From Hanstruepera flava (GTDB taxonomy: Bacteria; Bacteroidota; Bacteroidia; Flavobacteriales; Flavobacteriaceae): a stretch of 63,094 nucleotides of DNA. Under the pieces are notes generated by a model, which ran no database searches, had not been told where the DNA came from, and worked only from the letters and a program-made list of their open reading frames with translations. The DNA is taken from positions 1 to 63,094 of the forward strand of contig NZ_JALJCW010000007.1 in the NCBI RefSeq assembly GCF_023634025.1. The letters are read 5' to 3'. Each line of letters starts with the position of its first letter. Position 1 is the stretch's first letter. Positions 9,409 through 18,236 of this stretch are shown here, piece after piece. The position numbers and the translations under genes were made by a program.

Positions 9409-10704
9409 ATGAACTTTTACTCATTAAACAATAAAGCCAACAAAGCTTCCTTCAAAGAAGCTGTTATCAAAGGCATTGCACCTGATAAAGGCTTATATTT
9501 CCCAAAAAGTATCACACCTTTACCAAAATCATTTTTTGAAAATATTGATACGCTTTCCCATACTGAAATTGCTTTTGAAGCCATCAAGCAGTTTGTTGAG
9601 CCAGATATTCCAGAAACGGTATTAAAGGAAATCATAGAAGAAACAATATCGTTTGATTTCCCAATAGTCAATATCAACAATCAAATTTCTACACTAGAAT
9701 TGTTTCATGGTCCTACCATGGCATTCAAAGATGTTGGCGCTCGATTCATGGCGCGTTGTTTGGGCTATTTCAACAAAGACAATACCAACGAAGTTACCGT
9801 TCTGGTTGCCACTTCTGGTGATACTGGTGGTGCTGTCGCCAATGGTTTTTTAGGTGTTAAAGGTGTTAATGTCGTTATTCTATATCCTAGCAGAAAAGTC
9901 AGCGATATTCAAGAAAAGCAATTAACTACTTTAGGTCAAAACATTACCGCTTTAGAAGTAGATGGTGTTTTTGACGATTGTCAGGATATGGTCAAGCAAG
10001 CCTTTTTAGATACTGACATTACCAACCATAAACAATTGACGTCTGCCAACTCCATTAACGTGGCCAGATGGTTACCGCAGCTATTCTATTTTATGTTTGC
10101 GTATAAGGCATTGCATAATAAACACCAAGAAATCGTTTTTTCAGTGCCAAGTGGTAATTTTGGTAATATTTGCGCTGGCATGATGGCGCAACAATTGGGT
10201 TTACCTATCAAACATTTTATTGCCTCAAACAATGAAAACAACGTCGTGACCAACTATTTAAATTCCCAAAGCTATAACCCCAAACCTTCCGTGCAAACCA
10301 TTAGTAACGCAATGGATGTTGGCAATCCCAGCAATTTTGTACGTATTCTGGAGATTTACAACAACAATTTTCAAACATTAAAAAAGAATCTTTCCGGATT
10401 TAGTTTTTCGGATGCTCAAACACGAGCAGCCATGAAAGAACTGTATACCAATTACAATTACATAGCCGACCCACACGGAGCCGTAGGCTATTTGGGCTGC
10501 AAAGCCTTTTTAGAAAACAACCCCCAAAGTCATGGTGTGTTTTTGGAAACCGCACATTCAACCAAGTTTTTGGATGTGGTTGAAGAAACCGTAAACACCC
10601 AAGTTCCTTTACCAAAACAGATTCAAGATGTTATGGGCAAAGACAAACACAGTATTAAAATATCCTCTTATAACGACTTAAAGAAATTCCTGCTTATGAA
10701 TTAA
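9409..10704 (+). CDS. thrC: Threonine synthase
   Basis: PLP enzyme converting O-phosphohomoserine to threonine, the last step of the operon. The 431-aa length suits the long, E. coli-type class. The PLP lysine lies in HGPTMAFKDVGARFM (about 100-114), and the phosphate-binding ATSGDTGGAVANGF begins near 134. FSVPSGNFGNICAG is a further family motif. The start codon abuts the thrB stop. No strong terminator was found after the gene. The GNAT gene begins 34 nt later and may be read through. Confidence 0.95.
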   Translation: MNFYSLNNKANKASFKEAVIKGIAPDKGLYFPKSITPLPKSFFENIDTLSHTEIAFEAIKQFVEPDIPETVLKEIIEETISFDFPIVNINNQISTLELFHGPTMAFKDVGARFMARCLGYFNKDNTNEVTVLVATSGDTGGAVANGFLGVKGVNVVILYPSRKVSDIQEKQLTTLGQNITALEVDGVFDDCQDMVKQAFLDTDITNHKQLTSANSINVARWLPQLFYFMFAYKALHNKHQEIVFSVPSGNFGNICAGMMAQQLGLPIKHFIASNNENNVVTNYLNSQSYNPKPSVQTISNAMDVGNPSNFVRILEIYNNNFQTLKKNLSGFSFSDAQTRAAMKELYTNYNYIADPHGAVGYLGCKAFLENNPQSHGVFLETAHSTKFLDVVEETVNTQVPLPKQIQDVMGKDKHSIKISSYNDLKKFLLMN

Positions 10705-10738
10705 AAACAAATAAAACTTAAGTAAACGCTATTATCTT

Positions 10739-11254
10739 ATGACAACCATACTAACCGCTACTGGCATTGATGCCAAAATGCTCTCTGAATTAGGCAAGCA
10801 GACTTTTTTGGAATCCCACGGACACAGTGCTTCCAAAAAGGACATTACCAATTATGTGAAAACCAAATTCGCTATTGCTGAATTTGAACGCGAGCTCAAG
10901 CAAACCAAAAACCATTACCATATTCTATATCACAACGAAACACCCATTGGCTATTCCAAATTGGTATTAAATGTTACGGGTAAAAACATTCCCAATAAGA
11001 CCACTACCAAACTAGAACGCCTGTATGTCCTGCAAGAATATCACCATCTTAAATTAGGATTGGAACTGTTTAATTATTGTGTGACTTTTTCTAAAAACCA
11101 TCAGCAGTCTGGCATGTGGCTGTACACCTGGGTAGAAAACCAAAAAGCTATTTCGTTTTATAACAAGGCAGGCTTTAAAATTGTAGGCAGTTACGATTTT
11201 AAAATTTCAGACACCCATTATAATCCCAATCATCAAATGCTGTTGACATATTAA
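10739..11254 (+). CDS. GNAT family N-acetyltransferase
   Basis: A 171-aa protein with the GNAT fold. The core beta-strand 4 region is TKLERLYVLQEYHHLKLGLELFNYC (about 90-115), where the acetyl-CoA loop normally sits. WLYTWVENQKAISFYNKAGFKIVGSYDFKI (about 137-160) is the typical C-terminal motif. The substrate cannot be told from sequence. It lies 34 nt after thrC in the same direction, so it may be cotranscribed with the threonine operon, but a biosynthetic link is not implied. Confidence 0.85.
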   Translation: MTTILTATGIDAKMLSELGKQTFLESHGHSASKKDITNYVKTKFAIAEFERELKQTKNHYHILYHNETPIGYSKLVLNVTGKNIPNKTTTKLERLYVLQEYHHLKLGLELFNYCVTFSKNHQQSGMWLYTWVENQKAISFYNKAGFKIVGSYDFKISDTHYNPNHQMLLTY

Positions 11255-11293
11255 TAGCTTTTTTTTGTATCTTGACTAATAAAAACCTCTATT

Positions 11294-11497
11294 ATGAAAA
11301 AAAACATGGGAACAGCAGACAAAACCATTAGATTATTGGTTGCTGCGGTCATTGCCGTACTGTATTTTACAGGAAACATTTCAGGAACATTAGGAATCGT
11401 GTTACTAGTTGTGGCCATAGTTTTTGCCCTAACAAGCTTTATGAGCTTTTGCCCGTTGTATAAACCATTAGGTATTAACACGTGTTCGAAGAAGTAG
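11294..11497 (+). CDS. Small DUF2892-type (YgaP-like) inner-membrane protein
   Basis: A 67-aa protein with the pattern MGTADKTIRLLVAAVIAVLYFTG, a loop, and a second hydrophobic segment GIVLLVVAIVFALTSFMSFCPLY. It has two predicted transmembrane helices followed by a short CPLYKPLGINTCSKK tail. This is the usual form of the DUF2892 family, in which the CPLY...LGxxTC ending is conserved. The family role is unclear. Where it is fused to rhodanese domains it is linked to sulfur chemistry, but no rhodanese lies here. It precedes the first cassette-like element by about 36 nt. Confidence 0.85.
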   Translation: MKKNMGTADKTIRLLVAAVIAVLYFTGNISGTLGIVLLVVAIVFALTSFMSFCPLYKPLGINTCSKK

Positions 11498-11532
11498 AAA
11501 TTTTATAGTCTTTAAATTCTAAAAAATAAAGC

Positions 11533-11623
11533 ACAACACCGGCTATAGTTCCTTTAGACTTTTCTTTAGGACACGAGCATGAAGTGCAAACTGGAAAAGT
11601 CAAACCATAGCCAAACAAGTTGT
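11533..11623 (+). repeat. Structured inverted-repeat element A (attC-like)
   Basis: The outer arms ACAAC (11533-11537) and GGCTAT (11541-11546) pair with ATAGCC (11607-11612) and GTTGT (11619-11623). The unequal spacers give a bulged stem. A perfect inner stem GACTTTTC (11557-11564)/GAAAAGTC (11594-11601) encloses GGACACGAGCATGAAGTGCA and the following AACT. The same 24-nt core recurs in element B with three changes. The element ends about 19 nt before the start of the next ORF. The overall form recalls integron attC sites, but no integrase is in the window. Confidence 0.6.
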
Positions 11624-11642
11624 AATACATTTTGGCAAACCA

Positions 11643-12335
11643 ATGAAATTTATCAATCTAATCATAATTTTACTTCTAACTTTTAGTTGCTCTAACGACA
11701 AAGAAATAGAAGCGTTTGAAAATATTTTGGGTAAAGAAAATAGTGAAACACTAACATATCTTGTAAACGACTTTGAAACCGACTTTTTAAAAAGACAATA
11801 TCCTAACTTGACCACCAAACAAGCCTACAAACAATTTTTGACCGAGCTATCAAACGGAAAAACTGAAAATTGGGAACAGATATCAAAAAAAAGCATAGCA
11901 TATTTAGAAGAAAGTACTTTAAGGTTAGAAATTTTCAGTGTTCCCGATTCAATCTGGATTGAACGTGACCCCAATAAACTGACTATTAGCAATAGCCGTA
12001 TTCCATTGTTAAAAATTAAAAGTAAATATTTAACGCCCGATGGCACATTGGGTTATACTACTTCTGAATCTACTTTTGAATTTGTGAAGCCAATAAATGA
12101 GGATTCAATCATTGAATCTCGAAAATATTATTACAACATTAATGTTATTGGAAGCTATTCAAGGGCATTAAACGCAATCTCTAAAAAATCGTATTTTCTA
12201 ATAAATTATCTTGACAAACGAGAAGCGGCCGGTAGGTATGACCCTAGAATTGTTGCCAAGCAAATGTTGAAATCAAAAGTTGATTTAGACAACTATTTTA
12301 TAAAAAGATTGATAATCACCGAAATAGTCTATTAA
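11643..12335 (+). CDS. Hypothetical lipoprotein, candidate cassette gene
   Basis: A 230-aa protein starting MKFINLIIILLLTFSC, a lipoprotein signal with Cys at residue 16. The mature part is charged and rich in Lys, Glu and Ser, without a motif I recognise. It has short predicted helices in the first half (FENILGKENSETLTYLVNDF) and a more beta-like middle. No enzyme signature is visible. Repeat elements A and B flank it: element A ends about 19 nt upstream and element B begins about 20 nt after the stop. It therefore reads as the cargo of one cassette. Codon use is AT-rich like its neighbours. Function is unknown. Confidence 0.7.
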   Translation: MKFINLIIILLLTFSCSNDKEIEAFENILGKENSETLTYLVNDFETDFLKRQYPNLTTKQAYKQFLTELSNGKTENWEQISKKSIAYLEESTLRLEIFSVPDSIWIERDPNKLTISNSRIPLLKIKSKYLTPDGTLGYTTSESTFEFVKPINEDSIIESRKYYYNINVIGSYSRALNAISKKSYFLINYLDKREAAGRYDPRIVAKQMLKSKVDLDNYFIKRLIITEIVY

Positions 12336-12357
12336 AAAAATACGTTTACCAACACCA

Positions 12358-12495
12358 TGTATAGCTCATTACGGCTAAAATCCCTATCGGACACGAGCGC
12401 GAAATGCAAACTACCGTTAGCAAAGTCCTGTCGGATTTGCTATCTTTCGGCTATTGTGGGAAATCCGCGAGGATTTTCACGTAACTAGCTATACA
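12358..12495 (+). repeat. Structured inverted-repeat element B (attC-like)
   Basis: TGTATAGCTCATTACG (12358-12373) pairs with CGTAACTAGCTATACA (12480-12495) at 14 of 16 positions. AAAATCC (12377-12383) pairs with GGATTTT (12471-12477), extending the same long stem. Inside is GGACACGAGCGCGAAATGCA plus AACT, matching the core of element A at 21 of 24 positions. The element ends 20 nt before the TTG start of the next ORF, the same spacing as in element A. Confidence 0.65.
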
Positions 12496-12515
12496 CAAAA
12501 ACTACTTTAAAACAA

Positions 12516-13142
12516 TTGAAAAAATTGAATTCTAAAACTGCTGGAAAATGGATTAATGTTAGCGAAATGAGACAATTTCGTGATTTAGATATAATTACTT
12601 TCGAGAATGGTAAGATTAATTATTCAGTCCTGGAAAGCACTGAAAATGAAATAAACCTTAAAGTGAAAAAAGTCGAAAATCGATCTGAAAACTTATCTGA
12701 TTCAAACTTTAAATTCATTAATCCCAACCGAATTCGATTTTATCGAAAAGGAAAAAAACATACAGTAATTAACGAAATCGAATCTAAAACTGAAGATGAA
12801 ATTTTTGAATATGATTATGTCAGATTATTACCTACCGAATCAAAACTATCGGAAAGTAGAATTCAACTCTTAAAATACAATTTTGAATGGAATAACGAAA
12901 AAGGCATAATTGAATTCAATAAAATTTTAGATAAGCCAGAAACCTTTGAAATACTAAAGAAAACTGGATACAAAGGTCGAAAAATACTATTAGAAAAAAT
13001 AGATAGTACATTATTGATATCTTTTTTTCGTAATAATCACAAAGGATTGGTCCTTCCAATAAAAGAAATTGATGAAAATAAAGCTGTTTTATGTGGACTT
13101 CCTTTGGAACCTTATGAAATGATAGCGACTCGAATTAATTAA
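12516..13142 (+). CDS. Hypothetical protein, second candidate cassette gene
   Basis: A 208-aa protein with no motif I can name. The N-terminal part (KWINVSEMRQFRDLDIITFENGKI) and following strands have a rhythm like small lipocalin-type beta-barrels found in Bacteroidetes, but this is only a guess. There is no signal peptide, so it is probably cytoplasmic. The reading frame opens with TTG at 12516, and an in-frame stop lies 28-30 nt upstream. The first ATG is residue 18 (12567). The TTG is preferred because it keeps the KWIN strand and sits 20 nt after element B, as in the previous cassette. A hairpin terminator follows. Confidence 0.65.
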   Translation: MKKLNSKTAGKWINVSEMRQFRDLDIITFENGKINYSVLESTENEINLKVKKVENRSENLSDSNFKFINPNRIRFYRKGKKHTVINEIESKTEDEIFEYDYVRLLPTESKLSESRIQLLKYNFEWNNEKGIIEFNKILDKPETFEILKKTGYKGRKILLEKIDSTLLISFFRNNHKGLVLPIKEIDENKAVLCGLPLEPYEMIATRIN

Positions 13143-13150
13143 AAAACATA

Positions 13151-13184
13151 AAACCCAAACAACTCTCACAAGCTATTTGGGTTT
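13151..13184. terminator. Bidirectional intrinsic terminator
   Basis: AAACCCAAA (13151-13159) and TTTGGGTTT (13176-13184) form a 9-bp stem with a 16-nt loop, followed by T residues on the plus strand and preceded by A residues. It lies between the second cassette ORF and the convergent aminopeptidase gene. Confidence 0.7.
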
Positions 13185-13208
13185 TTATAAATAGTATATA
13201 GTTTGTAT

Positions 13209-14846
13209 CTAATCCAAGGTTGGCAATACAAAATCATCCAAAGCACTTTTTTCTTTCATTAAGGCTTCAATCTCATCTGACTTACGAGGTGCTTCTCCAG
13301 ATAAATTCACAGGACCATTATCGGTAATTAAAATATCGTCTTCAATACGTACGGCGATTCCCCACCATTTTTTATCACAAGGGCTACCATCTGGAATATA
13401 AATACCAGGTTCAACCGTAATCACCATATTAGCTTGTAAAGCACCATAATCTCCTGGATCATGAACATCCAATCCTAAATAATGTGACGTTCCATGAGGA
13501 AAGTATTGACGCGCTTGGTCCTCGCTTTCAACAATACCCAATTTTACCAATCCAGCATTAATTACTTCACGCGAGGCAGCATCAACCGAACCAAATTTAG
13601 CCCCAACAACTGTAGCTGCAATACCTGCTTCCTGCGCTTCGTAAACCAAATCGTAAATGGCTTTTTGCTCTTTGGTAAACTTACCATTAGCAGGAATAGT
13701 TCTGGTAACATCAGCTGTATAACCATGATATTCAGCGCCTAAATCCATAAGCACTAAATCGTTTTCCACTTTCATTTTTGAATTTTCTATGTAGTGCAAG
13801 ACACAACCATTATGTCCAGCACCAACTATACTTGGATACCCCTCATACTCGCTACCATATTTCTTGTATACGTACTCGTGTATACCTTGAATTTCCAATT
13901 CAGACATGCCAGAATGCATGGCTTTCATTATTTCTCGCTGGCCCATAGCAGAAATTCGAATAGCTTTGGTAAGCAATACCATTTCCTCTTCTGTTTTAAT
14001 TTGGCGCAAGCTTGCCATAATGGTTGATAACGATTTGGAATCCAAATTACTTTTAGGAGCTTCCGATTCTATTTTAATGACCTGTTGCTTTAACTCAATA
14101 CGGGTTTTATCATCAGTGGCATTAACATAACCGGCAATAACCTCATCATCTTTCAATTCTGGAAAACGTTCAAAAGCATTACCTATGGTTTGGGCCACGT
14201 TAGCACTGTTCTCAACATCTGTGGCTTTAATCATTTCATAAACACGGTTTTTTATTGGGTCTTCTTCAACAAACAGTTTGTCGTAATTGGATTGGGCTTT
14301 AAACGCTTCTATCAAACTATATAAATCGGCTTTATTTCGTTTAGAATCGCGATAGTCATTTTTAAAGTTATTAAACATAACTTTATCAAAAGCACTAAAA
14401 TCAATTCCAGAATTGGCAAACTCTGCTCCATTGTAAGCGACATCAAAACCGAGTTCTTTTTTAGCACCTTCAGTCCCTAAACGTCTACCTGTCCACTGCT
14501 CTGCTTGTGGATTACGTTCTTGAACATAAAGAATTTCATTAAATGTGTTGCCATTATCATCTGTTTGGTTTTCCTTGAATACCACCAAAACAGCATGAGG
14601 TTCCTTATAACCCGTTAAATAATAAAAATTTGGATCTTGGTGGTAGACATAATCTACATCATTGGCACGATTTCTAACTGGATTTGCAAAAAACACTGCC
14701 ACACTATTATCAGCCATTTTAGATCGTAATGATTCGCGTCTTTCTTTATGAAAATCTGAACTCAAATAGTCTTTTGGCAAACCATCTTGAGCGGTGATTA
14801 CTATTGAAAAAAGAAATAAACAAAAGGTAAATAATTTTAATCTCAT
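13209..14846 (-). CDS. Secreted Xaa-Pro aminopeptidase (M24B)
   Basis: Removes an N-terminal residue next to proline from peptides. The start MRLKLFTFCLFLFSIVITAQDG is a Sec signal peptide, so the mature enzyme is periplasmic or exported. The aminopeptidase P N-terminal domain follows (RRESLRSKMADNSVAVFFANP). The creatinase-fold catalytic domain has the dimetal ligands in order: Asp in LVLMDLGAEY, Asp in GYTADVTRTIP, His in FPHGTSHYLGLDVHD, Glu in TVEPGIYIPDG and Glu in AVRIEDDILI. At 545 aa it is longer than cytoplasmic PepP because of the signal and extra N-terminal region. It is a single gene, divergent from gcvT. Confidence 0.93.
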   Translation of the reverse strand: MRLKLFTFCLFLFSIVITAQDGLPKDYLSSDFHKERRESLRSKMADNSVAVFFANPVRNRANDVDYVYHQDPNFYYLTGYKEPHAVLVVFKENQTDDNGNTFNEILYVQERNPQAEQWTGRRLGTEGAKKELGFDVAYNGAEFANSGIDFSAFDKVMFNNFKNDYRDSKRNKADLYSLIEAFKAQSNYDKLFVEEDPIKNRVYEMIKATDVENSANVAQTIGNAFERFPELKDDEVIAGYVNATDDKTRIELKQQVIKIESEAPKSNLDSKSLSTIMASLRQIKTEEEMVLLTKAIRISAMGQREIMKAMHSGMSELEIQGIHEYVYKKYGSEYEGYPSIVGAGHNGCVLHYIENSKMKVENDLVLMDLGAEYHGYTADVTRTIPANGKFTKEQKAIYDLVYEAQEAGIAATVVGAKFGSVDAASREVINAGLVKLGIVESEDQARQYFPHGTSHYLGLDVHDPGDYGALQANMVITVEPGIYIPDGSPCDKKWWGIAVRIEDDILITDNGPVNLSGEAPRKSDEIEALMKEKSALDDFVLPTLD

Positions 14847-14974
14847 TATGAATTGGTTTTAAGAACCCTAAATTAATTTTTAATTGTGAAAAGCAGGATA
14901 TTATTAAAAAAAATTAACAAAGTTTTAATTGTAGAATATCAACCAAATCCTAAAATAAAACAGATAATTTTCAA

Positions 14975-14982
14975 TACTTTTG
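14975..14982 (+). promoter_or_regulatory. Candidate -7 promoter box for gcvT
   Basis: TACTTTTG is an exact TAnnTTTG match. A TTG that would extend the gcvT reading frame lies inside this box (14980-14982), which argues that TTG is promoter and not start codon. The -33 region is not convincing. Confidence 0.5.
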
Positions 14983-15033
14983 CGACACAACAAAAGTCTA
15001 ACTAATCGATTTCTACATAACCCTTATAGAGAT

Positions 15034-16116
15034 ATGAAAAATACTGCTTTAACCGATACACACATTGCTCTAGGCGCCAAAATGGTTCCGTTTGCTGGAT
15101 ATAATATGCCTGTTCAATATGAAGGCGTTAATATAGAACATGAAACCGTGCGACATGCTGTTGGTGTTTTTGATGTGTCCCATATGGGTGAATTTTTAAT
15201 TGAAGGACCTAGTGCTCTAGATTTAGTGCAAAAAGTAACCAGTAACGATGCCAGTAAACTTTCGCCAGGAAAAGCACAATACAGTTGCTTCCCTAACGAT
15301 AATGGTGGTATAGTAGACGATTTAATAGTCTACATGATTAAAGAAAATCAGTATTTATTAGTTGTAAATGCCAGTAATATTGAAAAAGATTGGAACTGGA
15401 TTAGCTCCAAAAACGATGTTGGTGCTACGATGCGTAATTTAAGTGACGACTACTCTTTATTAGCAATACAAGGCCCTAAAGCTATTGAGGCTATGCAAAG
15501 TTTAACCAGTCATGATTTATCTGAAATTAAATTCTATAATTTTGTTGTTGGTGATTTTGCAGGTATAGAACACGTTATTATTTCTGCTACTGGCTATACA
15601 GGAAGTGGTGGATTTGAAATTTACTGTAAAAACAGTGAGGTTAAACAAGTTTGGGACAAGGTTTTTGAAGCTGGAGTCGATTTTGGAATCAAGCCCATAG
15701 GTTTGGCTGCTCGTGATACACTACGTTTGGAAATGGGCTATTGCTTATACGGTAATGATATTGACGACACAACCTCTCCTTTAGAAGCAGGTTTGGGATG
15801 GATAACAAAATTCACAAAGGTATTTACAAGCTCTGATAAACTCTCTGAAGAAAAAAAGCGCGTTCTAAAACGCAAACTTGTAGCTTTTGAATTAGATGAA
15901 AAAGGTATTCCTAGAAGCGGTTATGATATTGTTGACAGTAATGGTAAGCTTATTGGCAAGGTAACTTCAGGGACCATGTCTCCTTCACTAAAAAAAGGTA
16001 TTGGTTTAGGTTATGTTGCTCCAATTTTTAGCGATTTTGGAAGCAAAATACATATACAAATACGTAAAAATGCTGTTCCTGCAACGGTAGTTAAATTACC
16101 GTTTTATAAAGGGTAA
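15034..16116 (+). CDS. gcvT: Glycine cleavage system T protein (aminomethyltransferase)
   Basis: Transfers the methylene group from the aminomethyl-lipoyl H protein to tetrahydrofolate, releasing ammonia. The 360-aa length is normal. [18 protein letters not shown] near the N-terminus, [10 protein letters not shown], and [14 protein letters not shown] are family motifs lining the folate pocket. [23 protein letters not shown] is the conserved segment with the DTLRLE motif. The ATG at 15034 is preferred over a TTG 54 nt upstream that lies in a promoter box. Other gcv genes are not adjacent. An SDR gene starts 23 nt after the stop in the same direction. Confidence 0.95.
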   Translation: MKNTALTDTHIALGAKMVPFAGYNMPVQYEGVNIEHETVRHAVGVFDVSHMGEFLIEGPSALDLVQKVTSNDASKLSPGKAQYSCFPNDNGGIVDDLIVYMIKENQYLLVVNASNIEKDWNWISSKNDVGATMRNLSDDYSLLAIQGPKAIEAMQSLTSHDLSEIKFYNFVVGDFAGIEHVIISATGYTGSGGFEIYCKNSEVKQVWDKVFEAGVDFGIKPIGLAARDTLRLEMGYCLYGNDIDDTTSPLEAGLGWITKFTKVFTSSDKLSEEKKRVLKRKLVAFELDEKGIPRSGYDIVDSNGKLIGKVTSGTMSPSLKKGIGLGYVAPIFSDFGSKIHIQIRKNAVPATVVKLPFYKG

Positions 16117-16139
16117 TTTATTTTTTTTGAAAGGATTTA

Positions 16140-16970
16140 ATGAAGGAGATCAGTAACAAGCATCGTATTTTAATATTTGGAGCCAGTGGCTTTATAGGCT
16201 ATGCCATTTACAAAGAACTTTGCGGTTACTTTAAAACGTTTGGTACTTACAGAACACCAAAACATGAGTTTGTAAAAAACAAGCAATTCATTCAATATAA
16301 TGTTGAGGAAGACGATGCTTTTGAAATTTTGGAAATTGTAAGGCCAACTATAATCATTTCAGCTTTACGTGGTGATTTTAATGCTCAAATTATTGCCCAC
16401 ACCCATATGGTTGAATTTATGAAATTGCACAAAACCAAGATGCTCTTTCTATCATCTGCAAACGTTTTTGATGCCTACAGCAAATACCCAAGTTATGAAA
16501 ACGATAAAACGTACAGCAACAGTGTTTATGGATATTTTAAAATTAAGTTAGAGAACATGTTCATGCGACTGCCAAAACGGCAAGTCGCAATTTTAAGACT
16601 TCCAATGGTACTGGGTAAACATTCACCGAGAGTCGAAGAGATTAAAACATTACTCAAATCAAAAGAACCTATTGAAGTATTTCCTAATTTAATCATGAAC
16701 GTTACTTCAGACTACAAAGTCACTCAACAAATACATTATATCATTAACCGAAATAAATACGGAATTTATCATTTGGGTAGTCAAGATTTGGTTCACCATG
16801 AAGAGTTTATTGAAGAAATCACCCATTTATTGCACTTGGGTAAAGCAAAATTTAAGCGTGTTTACACAACCAACGACGATAGGTATCTAGCAGTTTTACC
16901 AAAAGACCATTTACTTCCCAAGCACTTGCAACTACAAAGTAAAGAGGTTCTAAAAGAAATAGAGCTATAG
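16140..16970 (+). CDS. NAD-dependent epimerase/reductase-like protein (extended SDR, RmlD-like)
   Basis: A 276-aa extended short-chain dehydrogenase. The Rossmann nucleotide-binding motif is ILIFGASGFIGYAIYKEL (residues about 10-27). The catalytic pair is in VYGYFKIKLENM, giving a Tyr-x-x-x-Lys motif. The RLPMVLG strand and the late YGIYHLGSQDLV region resemble dTDP-4-dehydrorhamnose reductases. No nucleotide-sugar operon surrounds it, so the substrate is open. It sits 23 nt downstream of gcvT and is probably cotranscribed with it. Confidence 0.8.
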   Translation: MKEISNKHRILIFGASGFIGYAIYKELCGYFKTFGTYRTPKHEFVKNKQFIQYNVEEDDAFEILEIVRPTIIISALRGDFNAQIIAHTHMVEFMKLHKTKMLFLSSANVFDAYSKYPSYENDKTYSNSVYGYFKIKLENMFMRLPKRQVAILRLPMVLGKHSPRVEEIKTLLKSKEPIEVFPNLIMNVTSDYKVTQQIHYIINRNKYGIYHLGSQDLVHHEEFIEEITHLLHLGKAKFKRVYTTNDDRYLAVLPKDHLLPKHLQLQSKEVLKEIEL

Positions 16971-17023
16971 TTTTCATTTACATTGGTATTTCACTATTTT
17001 AGGGTAACTTAAAAAACTATATT

Positions 17024-17314
17024 ATGAAAAGACTGTATCCTCAAGAAATAGAGAAAAAAATATTGCGCTTCCCAGATTGGGAATATTACGATAATGCCCT
17101 TCACACCGAATTTGAATTTGATAATTTTAAAGATTGTTTTAGTGCCATGAGTCGTATTGCTTTTGAATGCGAAGCCTTAAATCATCACCCTAATTGGACA
17201 AACATTTATAACACGCTATCTATTTCATTATCAACACATGATGCAGGAGGCGTAACCGATAAAGATTTTAAGCTGGCTGAAGCTATTGAAATGATTGTTG
17301 AAGTGCAGGATTAG
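17024..17314 (+). CDS. 4a-hydroxytetrahydrobiopterin dehydratase (pterin carbinolamine dehydratase)
   Basis: A small 96-aa enzyme that dehydrates 4a-hydroxytetrahydropterin, recycling the cofactor of aromatic amino acid hydroxylases. The signature ECEALNHHPNWTNIYNTLSI contains the conserved His-His-Pro and Trp, and LSTHDAGGVTDKDFKLAEAI is the following active-site segment with conserved His. Length is typical of the PCD/DCoH family. No phenylalanine hydroxylase gene lies in the window. It is followed by yebC after a 70-nt gap with its own likely promoter. Confidence 0.92.
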   Translation: MKRLYPQEIEKKILRFPDWEYYDNALHTEFEFDNFKDCFSAMSRIAFECEALNHHPNWTNIYNTLSISLSTHDAGGVTDKDFKLAEAIEMIVEVQD

Positions 17315-17340
17315 AGCTTTTAATAGCTAATCTATTTTAC

Positions 17341-17348
17341 TACATTTG
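17341..17348 (+). promoter_or_regulatory. Candidate -7 promoter box for yebC
   Basis: TACATTTG matches TAnnTTTG. TTTT lies 19 nt upstream in the -33 position, one base off TTTG. The start codon follows about 36 nt downstream. Confidence 0.5.
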
Positions 17349-17384
17349 CTTAACAATTAATACTAACACTTTTATTAAAGATTT

Positions 17385-18131
17385 ATGGGAAGAGCTTTTG
17401 AGTTTCGTAAGGCACGAAAAATGAAACGTTGGTCTGCTATGAGTAAGGCCTTTACAAGAATTGGCAAGGACATTGTTATGGCTGTAAAAGAAGGCGGCCC
17501 TGATCCTGACAGCAATTCACGATTACGTGCTGTTATACAAAATGCAAAAGCTGTAAACATGCCAAAAGACAATATTGAGCGTGCCATAAAACGTGCGAGC
17601 GATAAAAGTCAGGGCGACTATAAAGAAGTTATTTTTGAAGGTTATGCGCCACATGGGATAGCTGTTTTAGTAGAAACCGCTACTGATAACAACACAAGAA
17701 CAGTGGCCAATGTTAGAAGTTATTTTAATAAATGTGATGGCAGTTTGGGCACTTCAGGTTCTGTTGTTTTTATGTTTGACCATACCTGTAATTTTAAAAT
17801 AAAAGGCGAGGAACTTGATTTAGAAGAATTGGAGTTAGAACTTATAGATTTTGGTGTTGAAGAGATTTTTGAAGATACCGATGAAGATGCTGATGGCAAC
17901 CAAGTAAACAGTGTTATGATCTATGCTCCTTTTGAGAGTTTTGGAAAAATACAAGCATATTTAGAAGAAAACAGCATAGACATTTTATCTTCTGGATTTG
18001 AGCGTATTCCTCAAGTGACAAAACCTTTGAGCCCAGAACAAGCTACTGATGTTGAAAAATTACTTGAAAAACTGGAAGAGGATGATGATGTTCAAAACGT
18101 TTATCACACTATGGAAGAAACCACCGATTAA
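17385..18131 (+). CDS. yebC: YebC/PmpR family protein (DNA-binding regulator / translation factor family)
   Basis: A 248-aa protein of the highly conserved YebC family. The N-terminal MGRAFEFRKARKMKRW and the following SKAFTRIGKDIVMAVKEGGPDPDSNSRLR region are diagnostic. MPKDNIERAIKRA comes next and then VMIYAPFESFG in the C-terminal domain. Members have been described as transcriptional regulators and, more recently, as factors helping ribosomes through difficult sequences. Which applies here cannot be told. It ends with a clear terminator and has its own candidate promoter, so it is probably monocistronic. Confidence 0.94.
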   Translation: MGRAFEFRKARKMKRWSAMSKAFTRIGKDIVMAVKEGGPDPDSNSRLRAVIQNAKAVNMPKDNIERAIKRASDKSQGDYKEVIFEGYAPHGIAVLVETATDNNTRTVANVRSYFNKCDGSLGTSGSVVFMFDHTCNFKIKGEELDLEELELELIDFGVEEIFEDTDEDADGNQVNSVMIYAPFESFGKIQAYLEENSIDILSSGFERIPQVTKPLSPEQATDVEKLLEKLEEDDDVQNVYHTMEETTD

Positions 18132-18153
18132 AAAAATTATACATAAATAATCT

Positions 18154-18184
18154 AAAAATCCTAAACATCTCGTTTAGGATTTTT
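18154..18184 (+). terminator. Intrinsic terminator after yebC
   Basis: AAAAATCCTAAAC (18154-18166), loop ATCTC, then GTTTAGGATTTTT (18172-18184) give a perfect 13-bp stem ending in a T tract. Confidence 0.88.
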
Positions 18185-18236
18185 ATTTTTATGTAAAATA
18201 ATTAACGATAATAACGTTAAATTAACAAAACTTGTT

